Shown: positions 1-6,286, numbered from the stretch's first letter. The stretch is DNA of 11,505 bases from an uncultured Prevotellaceae bacterium (GCA_946624335.1 CAMOSA010000071.1:1-11505); one strand, 5' to 3'. Numbers and translations: made by a program. Notes: generated by a model from the letters alone, not told the origin.

Positions 1-143
1 CCCTGCTCGTTGAGGAACTTCTTGAGGAACTCGGGATCCTTGTAGTCGATATACTTGATGCCACTCTTCTTGAAACGGCAGTACTTTTTCTTCTTGACGT
101 CAACGGTGGGTGGTGTGAGATAGCGAATTTCAGATTGTGCCAT
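1..143 (-). CDS. rpsR: 30S ribosomal protein S18 (partial, N-terminal 47 codons)
   Basis: The minus strand encodes the start of S18, a small-subunit protein that binds 16S rRNA next to S6 in the platform. The visible protein begins MAQSEIRYLTPP and continues with a lysine-rich stretch (KKKKYCRFKKSGIKYIDYKD) and PEFLKKFLNEQG, typical of Bacteroidetes S18, including the YCRF segment and the 'IDYKD' sequence. The C-terminal part lies outside the window. Its ATG (141-143) is only 3 nt beyond the rpsF stop, so the two genes are cotranscribed and probably translationally coupled. In Bacteroidetes rplI usually follows; that part is not visible here. Confidence 0.95.
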   Translation of the reverse strand, partial: MAQSEIRYLTPPTVDVKKKKYCRFKKSGIKYIDYKDPEFLKKFLNEQ

Positions 144-146
144 TGC

Positions 147-488
147 TTAGTCCTCCTTTTTAACTTGTTTGTTTCTTCTCTTCTCGGCGTATGCGGCAGC
201 ATACTTCTCGTTCTTAACGGTGAGGTAGCGAATGACTCTCTCGTCGCGACGATAGTTGACCTCGAGTTTCTTGATTAACGTGGGATCGGCCTTGAACTCT
301 ACCATGACATAGAAGCCCGTGGACTTCTTCTCGATGGGATAAGCCAGCTTCTTCAAGCCCCACAGTTCCTCGTTCAGGATCTCAGCACCACCATCGGTGA
401 GGATCTTCTTGAACTTTTCGACCGCTTCCTTCATCTGTTCGTCAGACAAAACGGGAGTTAAAATGAAAACGGTTTCGTACTGATTCAT
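147..488 (-). CDS. rpsF: 30S ribosomal protein S6
   Basis: The 113-residue protein starts MNQYETVFILTPVLSDEQ, the first beta strand and helix of the S6 ferredoxin-like fold, and contains the family signatures WGLKKLAYPIEKKSTGFY (about 43-60) and RRDERVIRYLTVK (about 80-92). S6 forms a heterodimer with S18 on the 30S platform, which agrees with the rpsR gene 3 nt downstream. Length is normal for the family. No Shine-Dalgarno sequence precedes the ATG, as is usual in Bacteroidetes. A consensus Bacteroidetes promoter lies 47-77 nt upstream, so this is the first gene of the operon. Confidence 0.97.
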   Translation of the reverse strand: MNQYETVFILTPVLSDEQMKEAVEKFKKILTDGGAEILNEELWGLKKLAYPIEKKSTGFYVMVEFKADPTLIKKLEVNYRRDERVIRYLTVKNEKYAAAYAEKRRNKQVKKED

Positions 489-534
489 AATAGCTTAAAT
501 GATTAATAATGGTTACTTTTGCGAAAATGCTCGG

Positions 535-565
535 CAAAGGTAGTGCTTTTTTCTGAAATGGCAAT
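535..565 (-). promoter_or_regulatory. Bacteroidetes-type promoter of rpsF-rpsR
   Basis: Read on the minus strand, TACCTTTG (542-535) matches the -7 consensus TAnnTTTG, and ATTG (565-562) lies 19 nt upstream as the -33 element. The spacing is as expected for the Bacteroidetes primary sigma factor. The predicted transcript has a leader of roughly 40 nt before the rpsF ATG. Confidence 0.8.
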
Positions 566-726
566 GCTTTTTGCGTGATTTTCTTGCTGTTTTCACGAAA
601 AAGAGCACACGAGCGTCACTTTTTTGCGATTTTGTTTCTCCGATTCAAGAATTTTGTGTTATTTTGTGCTGTCAATATGAGTTTTTGACAAGCAGGACAG
701 TAAAATCAATAAAAATAAACCGCAAT

Positions 727-900
727 ATGAAACTTTATTCTGGAATCCTTACCGCCATCGTCGGCGCCGTCATTCTTATCCTAAGCTACTTCCTCGACGG
801 AGTAGATTACAACTGGGTGCAGTTCCTCGCTGCCGCTATCATCATCTGCGGCATCGTCATTCACATCTACGTCAACTACAAGAAGCCCAAATACGAGTAG
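727..900 (+). CDS. small two-helix membrane protein, function unknown
   Basis: This 57-residue protein begins MKLYSGILTAIVGAVIL and ends KKPKYE. Two hydrophobic segments (about 4-23 and 29-50) are separated by a short acidic loop (DGVDYN), with positive charges at the C-terminus, so it is predicted to be a hairpin in the inner membrane. The frame is open back to 571, but the upstream 52 codons are low-GC and do not look like coding sequence; the ATG at 727, just after an A-rich stretch and followed at once by a membrane segment, is the natural start. I do not recognise a named family. It converges with rprY. The stop codon TAG (898-900) is immediately followed by a tandem repeat. No clear TAnnTTTG promoter was found upstream. 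Confidence 0.75.
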   Translation: MKLYSGILTAIVGAVILILSYFLDGVDYNWVQFLAAAIIICGIVIHIYVNYKKPKYE

Positions 901-956
901 TTGAAAAGTTGAAAGTTGACGAGTTGAAAGTTGACGAGTAGACAAGTAAACAGGTT
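901..956 (+). repeat. heptamer-type tandem repeat, left arm (GTTGAAA/GTTGACGA units)
   Basis: Directly after the stop codon of the 57-aa gene come seven or eight 7-8 nt units: GTTGAAAA, GTTGAAA, GTTGACGA, GTTGAAA, GTTGACGA, GTAGACAA, GTAAACAG, GTT. The last 27 nt (930-956) are repeated in inverted orientation at 1090-1116 with 24 of 27 positions matching. The unit begins at the stop codon with no spacer. Confidence 0.85.
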
Positions 957-964
957 ATCATATT

Positions 965-1009
965 AACGAAGCCCCGCTGCAAGTGTATGCTTTGCAGCGG
1001 GGCTTCGTT
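965..1009. terminator. bidirectional intrinsic terminator hairpin
   Basis: An 18-bp perfect inverted repeat (965-982 and 992-1009; AACGAAGCCCCGCTGCAA and its complement) encloses a 9-nt loop. It lies between two convergent genes, the small membrane protein on the plus strand and rprY on the minus strand, where a shared terminator is expected. The T-tracts are short (TTT on the plus side), so efficiency is uncertain, but stem length and GC content are strong. Confidence 0.8.
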
Positions 1010-1063
1010 TGATGCATCATTAATCGTTAACGTGTCAACGAATTTATCCGCTATTCCTTTTGA

Positions 1064-1170
1064 GTCTACTCGTCAACTATCAACTCGTCAACCTGTAAAC
1101 TTGTCAACTCGTCAACTTGTCAACTTTCAACTCTCAACTTTCAACTCTCAACTTTCAACTCTCAACTCGT
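1064..1170 (-). repeat. heptamer-type tandem repeat, right arm, abutting the rprY stop codon
   Basis: Read on the minus strand from the rprY stop, this is a run of 7-8 nt units: GAGTTGA and AAGTTGA alternating, then AAGTTGAC and GAGTTGAC types, ending in GTAGACTC. It is the inverted counterpart of the arm at 901-956. The rprY stop codon TAG (1173-1171) falls inside the first unit (GAGTAGACGAGTTGA). Together with the left arm it frames the terminator hairpin. Confidence 0.88.
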
Positions 1171-1881
1171 CTACTCCTCCTCCATCTGTGCGATGAGGCG
1201 GTATCCCTTGCCGTGCACATTGTTGATTTCGATGTCGGGATCATCCTTCAGGTGCTTGCGCAGCTTGGTGATATAGACGTCCATAGAGCGGGCGTTGAAG
1301 TAGTTGTCGTCGATCCAGATGGTCTTCAGCGCCAGCTCGCGCTGCAGGACCTCGTTGGCATGAGCGCAGAGCAGGATGAGCAGCTCGCTCTCCTTCGTCG
1401 TCAGCTTGGTCTGCTGGTCGCCGATGCTCAGTATCTGCCGCTTGGTGTCAAAGGTGAACTTACCGATATGGTAGACAGAGACGTTCTTCTGCTGCTTGCC
1501 GTGCACACGACGGAGGATGGCCTCCATGCGCAGTACGAGCTCCTCCATCGAGAAAGGCTTGGTGATATAGTCGTCGGCACCGATCTTGAAGCCTTCGAAG
1601 ATGTCTTCCTTCAGGTTCTTGGCCGTGAGGAAGATGATGGGCACCTCCTGATTGACCTGACGGATCTCCTGTGCCAGCGAGAAGCCGTCCATCTTGGGCA
1701 TCATCACGTCGAGCACACACATATCATAGTCTGTCTTGAGGAAGTTCTTGTAGCCCATCTCGCCGTCAGGACAGAGATCGGCGTCGTAGCCTTTGGCCTG
1801 AAGATATTCGCGCAGCAACATTCCGAGACTTTCATCGTCCTCGCAAAGCAGGATTTTCAGTTTGGATTCTTCTTGTGTCAT
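1171..1881 (-). CDS. rprY: OmpR/PhoB-family response regulator (RprY-like)
   Basis: This 236-residue DNA-binding response regulator pairs with the histidine kinase encoded just upstream. The receiver domain (about 8-122) has the acidic pair D15/D16, the phosphoacceptor D58 in VLDVMMPKMDG, T86 in FLTAK and K108 in ITKPF. The winged-helix output domain (about 135-232) contains TTKESELLILLCAHAN and the recognition-helix region RSMDVYITKLRKHL, ending NVHGKGYRL. All catalytic residues are intact. Length and composition match RprY of Bacteroides. It starts 52 nt after the kinase stop and lacks an obvious promoter, so it is the second gene of the operon. The very C-terminus (MEEE) and stop codon run straight into a tandem repeat. 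Confidence 0.93.
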   Translation of the reverse strand: MTQEESKLKILLCEDDESLGMLLREYLQAKGYDADLCPDGEMGYKNFLKTDYDMCVLDVMMPKMDGFSLAQEIRQVNQEVPIIFLTAKNLKEDIFEGFKIGADDYITKPFSMEELVLRMEAILRRVHGKQQKNVSVYHIGKFTFDTKRQILSIGDQQTKLTTKESELLILLCAHANEVLQRELALKTIWIDDNYFNARSMDVYITKLRKHLKDDPDIEINNVHGKGYRLIAQMEEE

Positions 1882-1933
1882 AGTCGTACTTGTTTTGAGG
1901 GGTTAATAGCTTGATTGATTATAGTCACTTATC

Positions 1934-3463
1934 TTAGTCGATCAGGGGCAGCGTGATGATGAACTTGGTGCCCTTGCCGAACTCGCTCTCTGCCTTGATA
2001 CTGCCGTGCATGAGGTCCACCATACCCTTGACGTACGCCAGTCCGAGGCCGAAGCCCTTGACGTCATGCTGGTTGCCGGTATGCACGCGATAGAAGCGGT
2101 CGAAGATGTGGCGCAGGTCCTCGTGGCGGATGCCGATGCCGTTGTCGGAGATCGTGATGATGAGGTTGGTGCCCTGCGTACGTGTTGTGATGCTCAGCTG
2201 CAGCGGCTCATCGTCGCGACGATATTTCACGGCATTATCCATCAGGTTGAAGATGACGTTCGTGAAGTGCATCTCATCGACGTAGATGGCCGCGTCCTCA
2301 GCGTCGAGCTGAGCCGTCAGCGTGCCGCCGTTCTGCCGCACCTTCAGCTGGAACGTGTTCACCACGTCGTCGATGACCACGTTGGCGTCGATCTCACGCT
2401 CGTTGAAGCGGATATTGCCCTTCTCGTAGAGCGACATCTGCAGCACCTTCTCCACCTGATAGCGCAGGCGCTTGGTCTCGTTGACGATGACGCCCGAGAG
2501 GTTGTCGATCATCGACTCGCTCTTCGTGATGGTCTTGTCGCCCAGCATCTGTGCCGCCAGCGAGATGCTGGAGATCGGCGTCTTGAACTCGTGCGTCATG
2601 TTGTTGATGAAGTCGTTCTTCATCTCGGTGTCGCGCTTCTGCCGCACGATGAGCCACACGGTGAAGCAGAACGTGATGAACAGCACGATGGTGAACACCA
2701 GCACGGGGATCATCTTGTTGGCCACGCCGAGGACATAGCTGTTCATCTCGGGGAAATGGACGCGCAGCAGGCCCATCTTCTGCGACGGATCGTTGCGGAA
2801 CAGTGTCTGCGTGTAGGTGTAGTCGGAGCCCTCGTCGCTGTAATCCGCACAGCGGTATACCTCCTGACCGTCGGCGTCGAGGACCGTGAAATGATAGTTC
2901 AGGGTGATGCCCGCCGCCTCCAGCTCCGAACGGAGATTGGTGTCCAGCAGACGGAAATCGATGCGCTCGCGGAAATCCATCTCGCTGGCATTGTAGAGGA
3001 TGGTGTAGATGACCTCGTTGAGCACGCCCTTCTGATAGAGATAAGCGTTGCGCACGAATTCCTGAAAGCGCAGGTTCGCCTCATCCAACGACGACGACGG
3101 GCTCAGCGTCAGCGCCTTGGGCGCCTTCGACGGCTGACGGCGTTGCGCATCGACGCGGAACGGCGTCTGCAAGAGCGAGGTGTCGCCGAGCTGCAACGTC
3201 TCCTCGATCGTCTCGCGGCTGACCTCCTCGGGGAGGTTCGAGGCGTCATAGTTCATCTTCTGCGCTACCGTCTCCAGGTAGCGGAACGTCTCGTTACGCT
3301 CCAGGTCGCGGCTAGTACGGTCGAGCGCACGGAGCACCGTCTCGTCGAACTGCTCCTTGCGTATCTTCACCATCGAACCGATGATCCGGCCCTGCAACAA
3401 TAGCAGGCCGAAGAACGAGATGCCGATGATGAGGCTGATGGCAAAGATGGTTGAACGCTTCAT
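1934..3463 (-). CDS. rprX: sensor histidine kinase (RprX-like)
   Basis: Starting at MKRSTIFAISL, this is a 509-residue membrane kinase. TM1 is about 5-27, a long periplasmic sensor region spans about 28-250, and TM2 is about 251-273. The cytoplasmic part carries the H-box NNMTHEFKTPISS (phospho-acceptor H291), the N-box NLMDNAVKY (N410), G1 DNGIGI (440-445), F-box FDRFYRV and G2 GFGLGL (470-475). The frame is open ten codons further upstream (ATG at 3493), but that ATG lies inside the -7 promoter element, so it cannot be transcribed from this promoter; the 3463 start is preferred. The kinase and rprY form an operon. Domain architecture matches RprX of Bacteroides. The periplasmic region gives no clue to the signal sensed. 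Confidence 0.92.
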   Translation of the reverse strand: MKRSTIFAISLIIGISFFGLLLLQGRIIGSMVKIRKEQFDETVLRALDRTSRDLERNETFRYLETVAQKMNYDASNLPEEVSRETIEETLQLGDTSLLQTPFRVDAQRRQPSKAPKALTLSPSSSLDEANLRFQEFVRNAYLYQKGVLNEVIYTILYNASEMDFRERIDFRLLDTNLRSELEAAGITLNYHFTVLDADGQEVYRCADYSDEGSDYTYTQTLFRNDPSQKMGLLRVHFPEMNSYVLGVANKMIPVLVFTIVLFITFCFTVWLIVRQKRDTEMKNDFINNMTHEFKTPISSISLAAQMLGDKTITKSESMIDNLSGVIVNETKRLRYQVEKVLQMSLYEKGNIRFNEREIDANVVIDDVVNTFQLKVRQNGGTLTAQLDAEDAAIYVDEMHFTNVIFNLMDNAVKYRRDDEPLQLSITTRTQGTNLIITISDNGIGIRHEDLRHIFDRFYRVHTGNQHDVKGFGLGLAYVKGMVDLMHGSIKAESEFGKGTKFIITLPLID

Positions 3464-3490
3464 TGTGCTTCGACGTTTGTTTTCTGAGTG

Positions 3491-3522
3491 CAAAAGTACG
3501 CGTTACCGCGTTTCACGCCAAA
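3491..3522 (-). promoter_or_regulatory. Bacteroidetes-type promoter of rprX-rprY
   Basis: On the minus strand, TTTG (3522-3519) is followed by a 20-nt spacer and TACTTTTG (3498-3491), an exact TAnnTTTG -7 element. The spacer contains CGCGGTAACGCG (3510-3499), a short palindrome with CGCG arms. The predicted transcription start lies after 3490, which decides the rprX start codon in favour of 3463. Confidence 0.85.
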
Positions 3523-3590
3523 TAAAAAAGCACTAAAAGCCATGCGATTTTAACAATATTAACAGCCACGCCAAGGTACACAATACACAT

Positions 3591-3618
3591 TTGCACCGTC
3601 AAGCGTACCGACGGTCAA
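3591..3618. promoter_or_regulatory. candidate operator upstream of the sialidase promoter
   Basis: TTGCACCGTC (3591-3600) and GACGGTCAA (3610-3618) form an inverted repeat, nine paired positions with one bulged C, around a 9-nt centre. It ends 4 nt before the -33 element of the sialidase promoter, a normal position for an activator or repressor site. The protein that might bind is unknown. Confidence 0.35.
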
Positions 3619-3622
3619 TTAT

Positions 3623-3653
3623 TTTGGCGTCTCAGAATAAATCCTTAACTTTG
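3623..3653 (+). promoter_or_regulatory. Bacteroidetes-type promoter of the sialidase
   Basis: TTTG (3623-3626), a 19-nt spacer and TAACTTTG (3646-3653) match the Bacteroidetes consensus. The leader before the ATG at 3688 is short, roughly 25-30 nt. It is divergent from the rprX promoter, and both -33 elements sit in the same sequence TTTGGCGT. Confidence 0.85.
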
Positions 3654-3687
3654 TGCGGAAAAAACGAACCGATACACATTACCCACA

Positions 3688-4941
3688 ATGAAAAACGTAC
3701 TGATCACCCTCGCACTGCTCATCGCATCCGCAACGCCGGTTGCCGCCCAGCCGGCGCCTGGCGCGGAAGCCCATTGCCTCTTCCAGAACTACGACGCCTA
3801 CGGAGTACCCTATCGTATCCCCGCCATCACGACCACCAAGCAGGGGCGCCTGATCGCCGTCGCCGACCGCCGCTACTGCGGCTTCGACATCGGATTCGGA
3901 AGGATAGACATCGTAGCACGCACCAGCAAGGACAACGGCCGCACATGGAGCGCCGACACCGTCATACAGCGCGGCTCAGGCACCGACGGCGCCGACGACT
4001 GCGGCTACGGCGACGCAGCCATCGTGGCCGACAGACAGAGCAAGCGCATACTCTGCATGTCCGTCACCGGAAGCACACCATATATAAAAGGTACGCGCGA
4101 GAAGCCCAACCGCATCGCACGATGGTACAGCAACAACGGAGGCAAGAGCTGGACACGCGCCGACGACGTCACCGAGCAGTTCTATGACCTGCTGCCCCAC
4201 ACCCGCACCATGTTCATCGGATCAGGCCGCATCGTCCAGAGCCGCGTCGTCAGGAAAGACAGATACTACCGTCTCTACTGCTCCGTGCTGACGCGCACAC
4301 AGATGGACGACCAGGACGTCGCCTGCAACTACGTCCTCTACAGCGACGACTTCGGACAGACATGGGCCGTGCTCGGCGGCACGACGCTCGACGGGCACGA
4401 CAGCCCCTGCGTCGGTGGCGACGAGCCCAAGACCGAGGAGCTGCCCAACGGCGACGTCATCCTCTCGTCACGCAAGTGGTACGGGCGCTACTTCAACGTA
4501 TTCCGTTTCAACAACATACGCACCGATCAGGAGGCAGGCACCTGGGGCCAGTGCGTCGCCAGCCACGACGTGGAGGGCGGCATACGCGTCGGCGCCAACA
4601 CATGCAACGGCGAGATCATGCTCGTCGACGCCGTCGAGGCTGCCACGAATCGGCATGCGAAGCTCATGCTGCAGTCACTGCCCCTCGGCGAAGGACGGCG
4701 CGACGTAGGTTTCTGGTACAAGGAGATCGTGCCCAACGGCATCTACTCGCCACGCGCCTTCGCCGCCCACTGGACACCGGGCATGACAGTCTCGAAGACC
4801 ACATCGGCCTACTCCACCATGGCACAACAACGCGACGGACGCATCGCCTTCTTCTATGAGGAACGCGAAGACCGCAACGGCTACGATATGGTCTACCGGC
4901 CGCTGACCATCAGCGAGATAACAGGCGGAAAGTACCGATAA
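3688..4941 (+). CDS. nanH: secreted exo-sialidase (neuraminidase), GH33
   Basis: This 417-residue enzyme is predicted to release terminal sialic acid from host glycans. A Sec signal peptide (MKNVLITLALLIASATPVAA, probable cleavage after A20) is followed by a six-bladed propeller catalytic domain. Visible GH33 features: the FRIP-type motif YRIP (42-45, with the first catalytic Arg, R43); three Asp-boxes at about 80-87 (SKDNGRTW), 148-155 (SNNGGKSW) and 219-226 (SDDFGQTW); probable acid/base D67 upstream of RIDIVAR; E250/E251 followed by R262 (EELPNGDVILSSR); and YSTM (Y375, likely nucleophile) before GRIAFFYEE. No lectin or carbohydrate-binding module is present, and no sialic acid transport or catabolism genes are adjacent, so it stands alone here. 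It has its own promoter, divergent from rprX. Catalytic assignments are by family analogy. Confidence 0.93.
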   Translation: MKNVLITLALLIASATPVAAQPAPGAEAHCLFQNYDAYGVPYRIPAITTTKQGRLIAVADRRYCGFDIGFGRIDIVARTSKDNGRTWSADTVIQRGSGTDGADDCGYGDAAIVADRQSKRILCMSVTGSTPYIKGTREKPNRIARWYSNNGGKSWTRADDVTEQFYDLLPHTRTMFIGSGRIVQSRVVRKDRYYRLYCSVLTRTQMDDQDVACNYVLYSDDFGQTWAVLGGTTLDGHDSPCVGGDEPKTEELPNGDVILSSRKWYGRYFNVFRFNNIRTDQEAGTWGQCVASHDVEGGIRVGANTCNGEIMLVDAVEAATNRHAKLMLQSLPLGEGRRDVGFWYKEIVPNGIYSPRAFAAHWTPGMTVSKTTSAYSTMAQQRDGRIAFFYEEREDRNGYDMVYRPLTISEITGGKYR

Positions 4942-4999
4942 GGATCAATACATAGGGGTGAGACCACACACGCCCATCAAGAGTCAATAAAAAAAATGC

Positions 5000-5071
5000 A
5001 ATGATATAGCAGTTGGCAATAAGGCAGAGAATAAGTCCCGGAGGGGGCTTTGTGCCTACTGCTATATCATT
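5000..5071. terminator. compound hairpin, probable terminator between convergent genes
   Basis: Arms 5000-5018 (AATGATATAGCAGTTGGCA) and 5053-5071 are inverted repeats matching at 18 of 19 positions. The 34-nt interior holds a second hairpin, AAGTCCC / GGGGCTT around GGAG. On the minus strand the stem is followed within 3 nt by eight T residues (4996-4989), the arrangement of an intrinsic terminator. It also lies about 60 nt past the sialidase stop. A small mobile element (MITE-like) with 19-bp terminal inverted repeats is the alternative; no target duplication is obvious. Confidence 0.5.
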
Positions 5072-5298
5072 ATCATCTAAAAAAGGGGACCTGACGAATG
5101 AGCTTCACATGGAGCATGATTGCAACTTTTGTCATTCATGCCCATTATTCTTCACGCCCCGTTTTCAGGAACTCATTATATAACAGCCCATTAGAGACAA
5201 CCTCTCCATCCAGGCCCACAAGACAAAAAAATTATTTCCATTTTCCCTTCATCCTTCACTTATTCGCCTAACCAATTATCTGTTAGTGTCTTACCATC

Positions 5299-5335
5299 GG
5301 TGAAGGCAAGGATTTTGCCTTCACTTGCCTTCACC
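5299..5335. repeat. GTGAAGGCAAG inverted repeat
   Basis: GGTGAAGGCAAG (5299-5310) and CTTGCCTTCACC (5324-5335) form a perfect 12-bp stem with a 13-nt loop that holds an additional GCCTTCA copy. A near relative is found at 5610-5634. Confidence 0.75.
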
Positions 5336-5347
5336 TCCTACAGAAAA

Positions 5348-5431
5348 GTAAAACAAGTTGTTTTACCGCCATACGAATGAAACCTAACGGATTCTCAGCT
5401 GGCCGTTAGCAAGTAAAACAAGTTGTTTTAC
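5348..5431. repeat. duplicated 19-nt palindrome flanking a third inverted repeat
   Basis: GTAAAACAAGTTGTTTTAC occurs twice in identical form, at 5348-5366 and 5413-5431, 65 nt apart. Each copy is a palindrome with 9-nt arms around one central G. Identity extends to flanking A and C (AGTAAAAC...TTTTACC). Between them CTAACGG (5384-5390) and CCGTTAG (5403-5409) form another inverted repeat. Perfect conservation in otherwise unconstrained sequence suggests a protein-binding site or a mobile element end. Confidence 0.8.
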
Positions 5432-5609
5432 CTTTCAGATTCCTGTAGCTACTCCACACGGGAGTGATCGTTTCGGATTTTGGAATTAACTGCCCAGCAC
5501 ATTAGAGCCCGTCGTTGGCCAGGAGTTGACTTCATTTGTCACTTTTTGCTGCCGTCCGATCAAACTTTTACGTCAGGATGCAACATTTGTCCTGCAAAAG
5601 TGAAGGAAA

Positions 5610-5634
5610 GTGAAGGCAAAACCTTTGCCTTCAC
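5610..5634. repeat. GTGAAGGCAAA hairpin
   Basis: GTGAAGGCAAA (5610-5620) and TTTGCCTTCAC (5624-5634) form a perfect 11-bp stem with a 3-nt loop (ACC). It is preceded by a direct copy, AAGTGAAGGAA (from 5599). It belongs to the same sequence family as 5299-5335. Confidence 0.75.
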
Positions 5635-5717
5635 CAATGATAGGGTATTATATATCAAACAATTATCGCCAAAAGTGAAGGTAAACAAGAAAAATGCAAC
5701 TTTTTATGAGGATGTTT

Positions 5718-5784
5718 AAGTGAAAAACTCATTCACTTTTCACTTGTCCACTTTTCACTCGTCCACTTTTCACTCGTTCACTTC
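5718..5784 (-). repeat. heptamer-type tandem repeat abutting the DUF5606 stop codon
   Basis: Read on the minus strand from the DUF5606 stop, units GAGTGAGAAGTGAAC, GAGTGAAAAGTGGAC (twice, the second starting AAG) and AAGTGAATGAG follow one another: alternating 7- and 8-nt blocks of GTGAAAA and GTGGACGA type. At the far end, AAGTGAAAAACTC (5718-5730) is in the opposite orientation, giving short inverted arms. The TGA stop (5787-5785) lies within the first unit. The design is the same as at 901-1170 but the unit sequence differs. Confidence 0.85.
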
Positions 5785-6234
5785 TCACTCTTCGCTGGCG
5801 TCCTCGCGGTCGCTGATGTTATCTCCTTCGGTAGGCTTGAGCTTCGAGAAGTCGTCGAGGCCTGCACCGACGAGGATATTGTACCACTGGATGAGCTTCT
5901 TCACGTCGGAGGGGTGTACGCGGTCGCGGTCGAAGTTGGGCAGCACCTCGGCGAAGTATTCGAAGAGCTGGTCGCGCGACGCCTTCTTGATGTCGAGGCT
6001 GCACAGGGCGCCGTTCTCCTTGGCCTTCAGGGCTGTGAGCACGTCGGCCAGGGGCACTTCCTCGTCGTCGGTGTACATAGCGATGTCGGCGAGCGAGATG
6101 ACGCGGTCGGTGGAAAAGGCGGGAGCACGGTGGTGTTTATCGTCAATGGTCTCGACGATGAGACTGCGGTTGCCACGGGAGACGAGCTTGTAGAGGCCCG
6201 GTTTGCCTGCGATGGCTAAAATGGTTTCAAGCAT
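5785..6234 (-). CDS. DUF5606 family protein
   Basis: This 149-residue protein (MLETILAIAGKPGLYKLVSRGNRSLIVETID...) matches the Bacteroidetes-restricted DUF5606 family as I remember it: an N-terminal small beta domain with GKPGLYKLVS and a following helical domain around DQLFEYFAEVLPNFDRDRVHPSDVKKLIQWYNILV. The C-terminus is acidic and probably disordered. No signal peptide or membrane segment is visible, so it is cytoplasmic; the molecular function is unknown. It lies 57 nt after coaE, but a consensus promoter overlaps the coaE stop codon, so it can be transcribed separately. Its stop codon leads straight into a tandem repeat. Confidence 0.85.
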   Translation of the reverse strand: MLETILAIAGKPGLYKLVSRGNRSLIVETIDDKHHRAPAFSTDRVISLADIAMYTDDEEVPLADVLTALKAKENGALCSLDIKKASRDQLFEYFAEVLPNFDRDRVHPSDVKKLIQWYNILVGAGLDDFSKLKPTEGDNISDREDASEE

Positions 6235-6286
6235 TGTTGTATGTTTTTTGGGGTTAAAAGTGTAGCTGTTGTGTCAAAAACGGATG

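Larger units (their letters stand above)
4942..5784. other. long repeat-rich intergenic region without a convincing gene
   Basis: About 840 nt separate the sialidase from the DUF5606 stop codon. It is AT-richer than the genes and contains a 72-nt compound hairpin, several GTGAAGG-type units in both orientations (for example 5240-5262 in inverse, 5299-5335, 5600-5634, 5674-5684), a duplicated 19-nt palindrome and, at its right end, a 7-8 nt tandem repeat. No tRNA-like fold was seen. An open frame at 5480-5719 crosses the repeats and is not believed to be a gene. Confidence 0.7.

Noticed and set aside
571..726. Upstream extension of the 57-aa membrane protein
   Set aside because: The added residues are encoded by AT-rich, promoter-like DNA opposite the rpsF upstream region, lack any pattern and would bury the first membrane helix in the middle of the protein.
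901..1170. CRISPR array
   Set aside because: Units are 7-8 nt without unique spacers of constant length, arms are inverted and no cas genes are present.
1117..1914. 265-codon open frame on the plus strand opposite rprY
   Set aside because: It starts in the tandem repeat and runs antisense to an intact response regulator; no domain is recognisable.
2006..3403. 465-codon open frame on the plus strand opposite rprX
   Set aside because: It is the antisense shadow of the GC-rich rprX gene. The translation is low-complexity (rich in V, L, H, R, D) with no recognisable domain, while rprX has all kinase motifs.
3591..4187. 198-codon plus-strand frame overlapping the sialidase start
   Set aside because: Out-of-frame, arginine- and histidine-rich shadow of the sialidase gene that begins inside its promoter region.
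5480..5719. 79-codon open frame in the sialidase-DUF5606 gap
   Set aside because: It crosses the GTGAAGG hairpin and ends in the repeat zone, has no promoter box or recognisable domain, and its composition resembles the surrounding non-coding sequence. A decayed gene remnant cannot be excluded.
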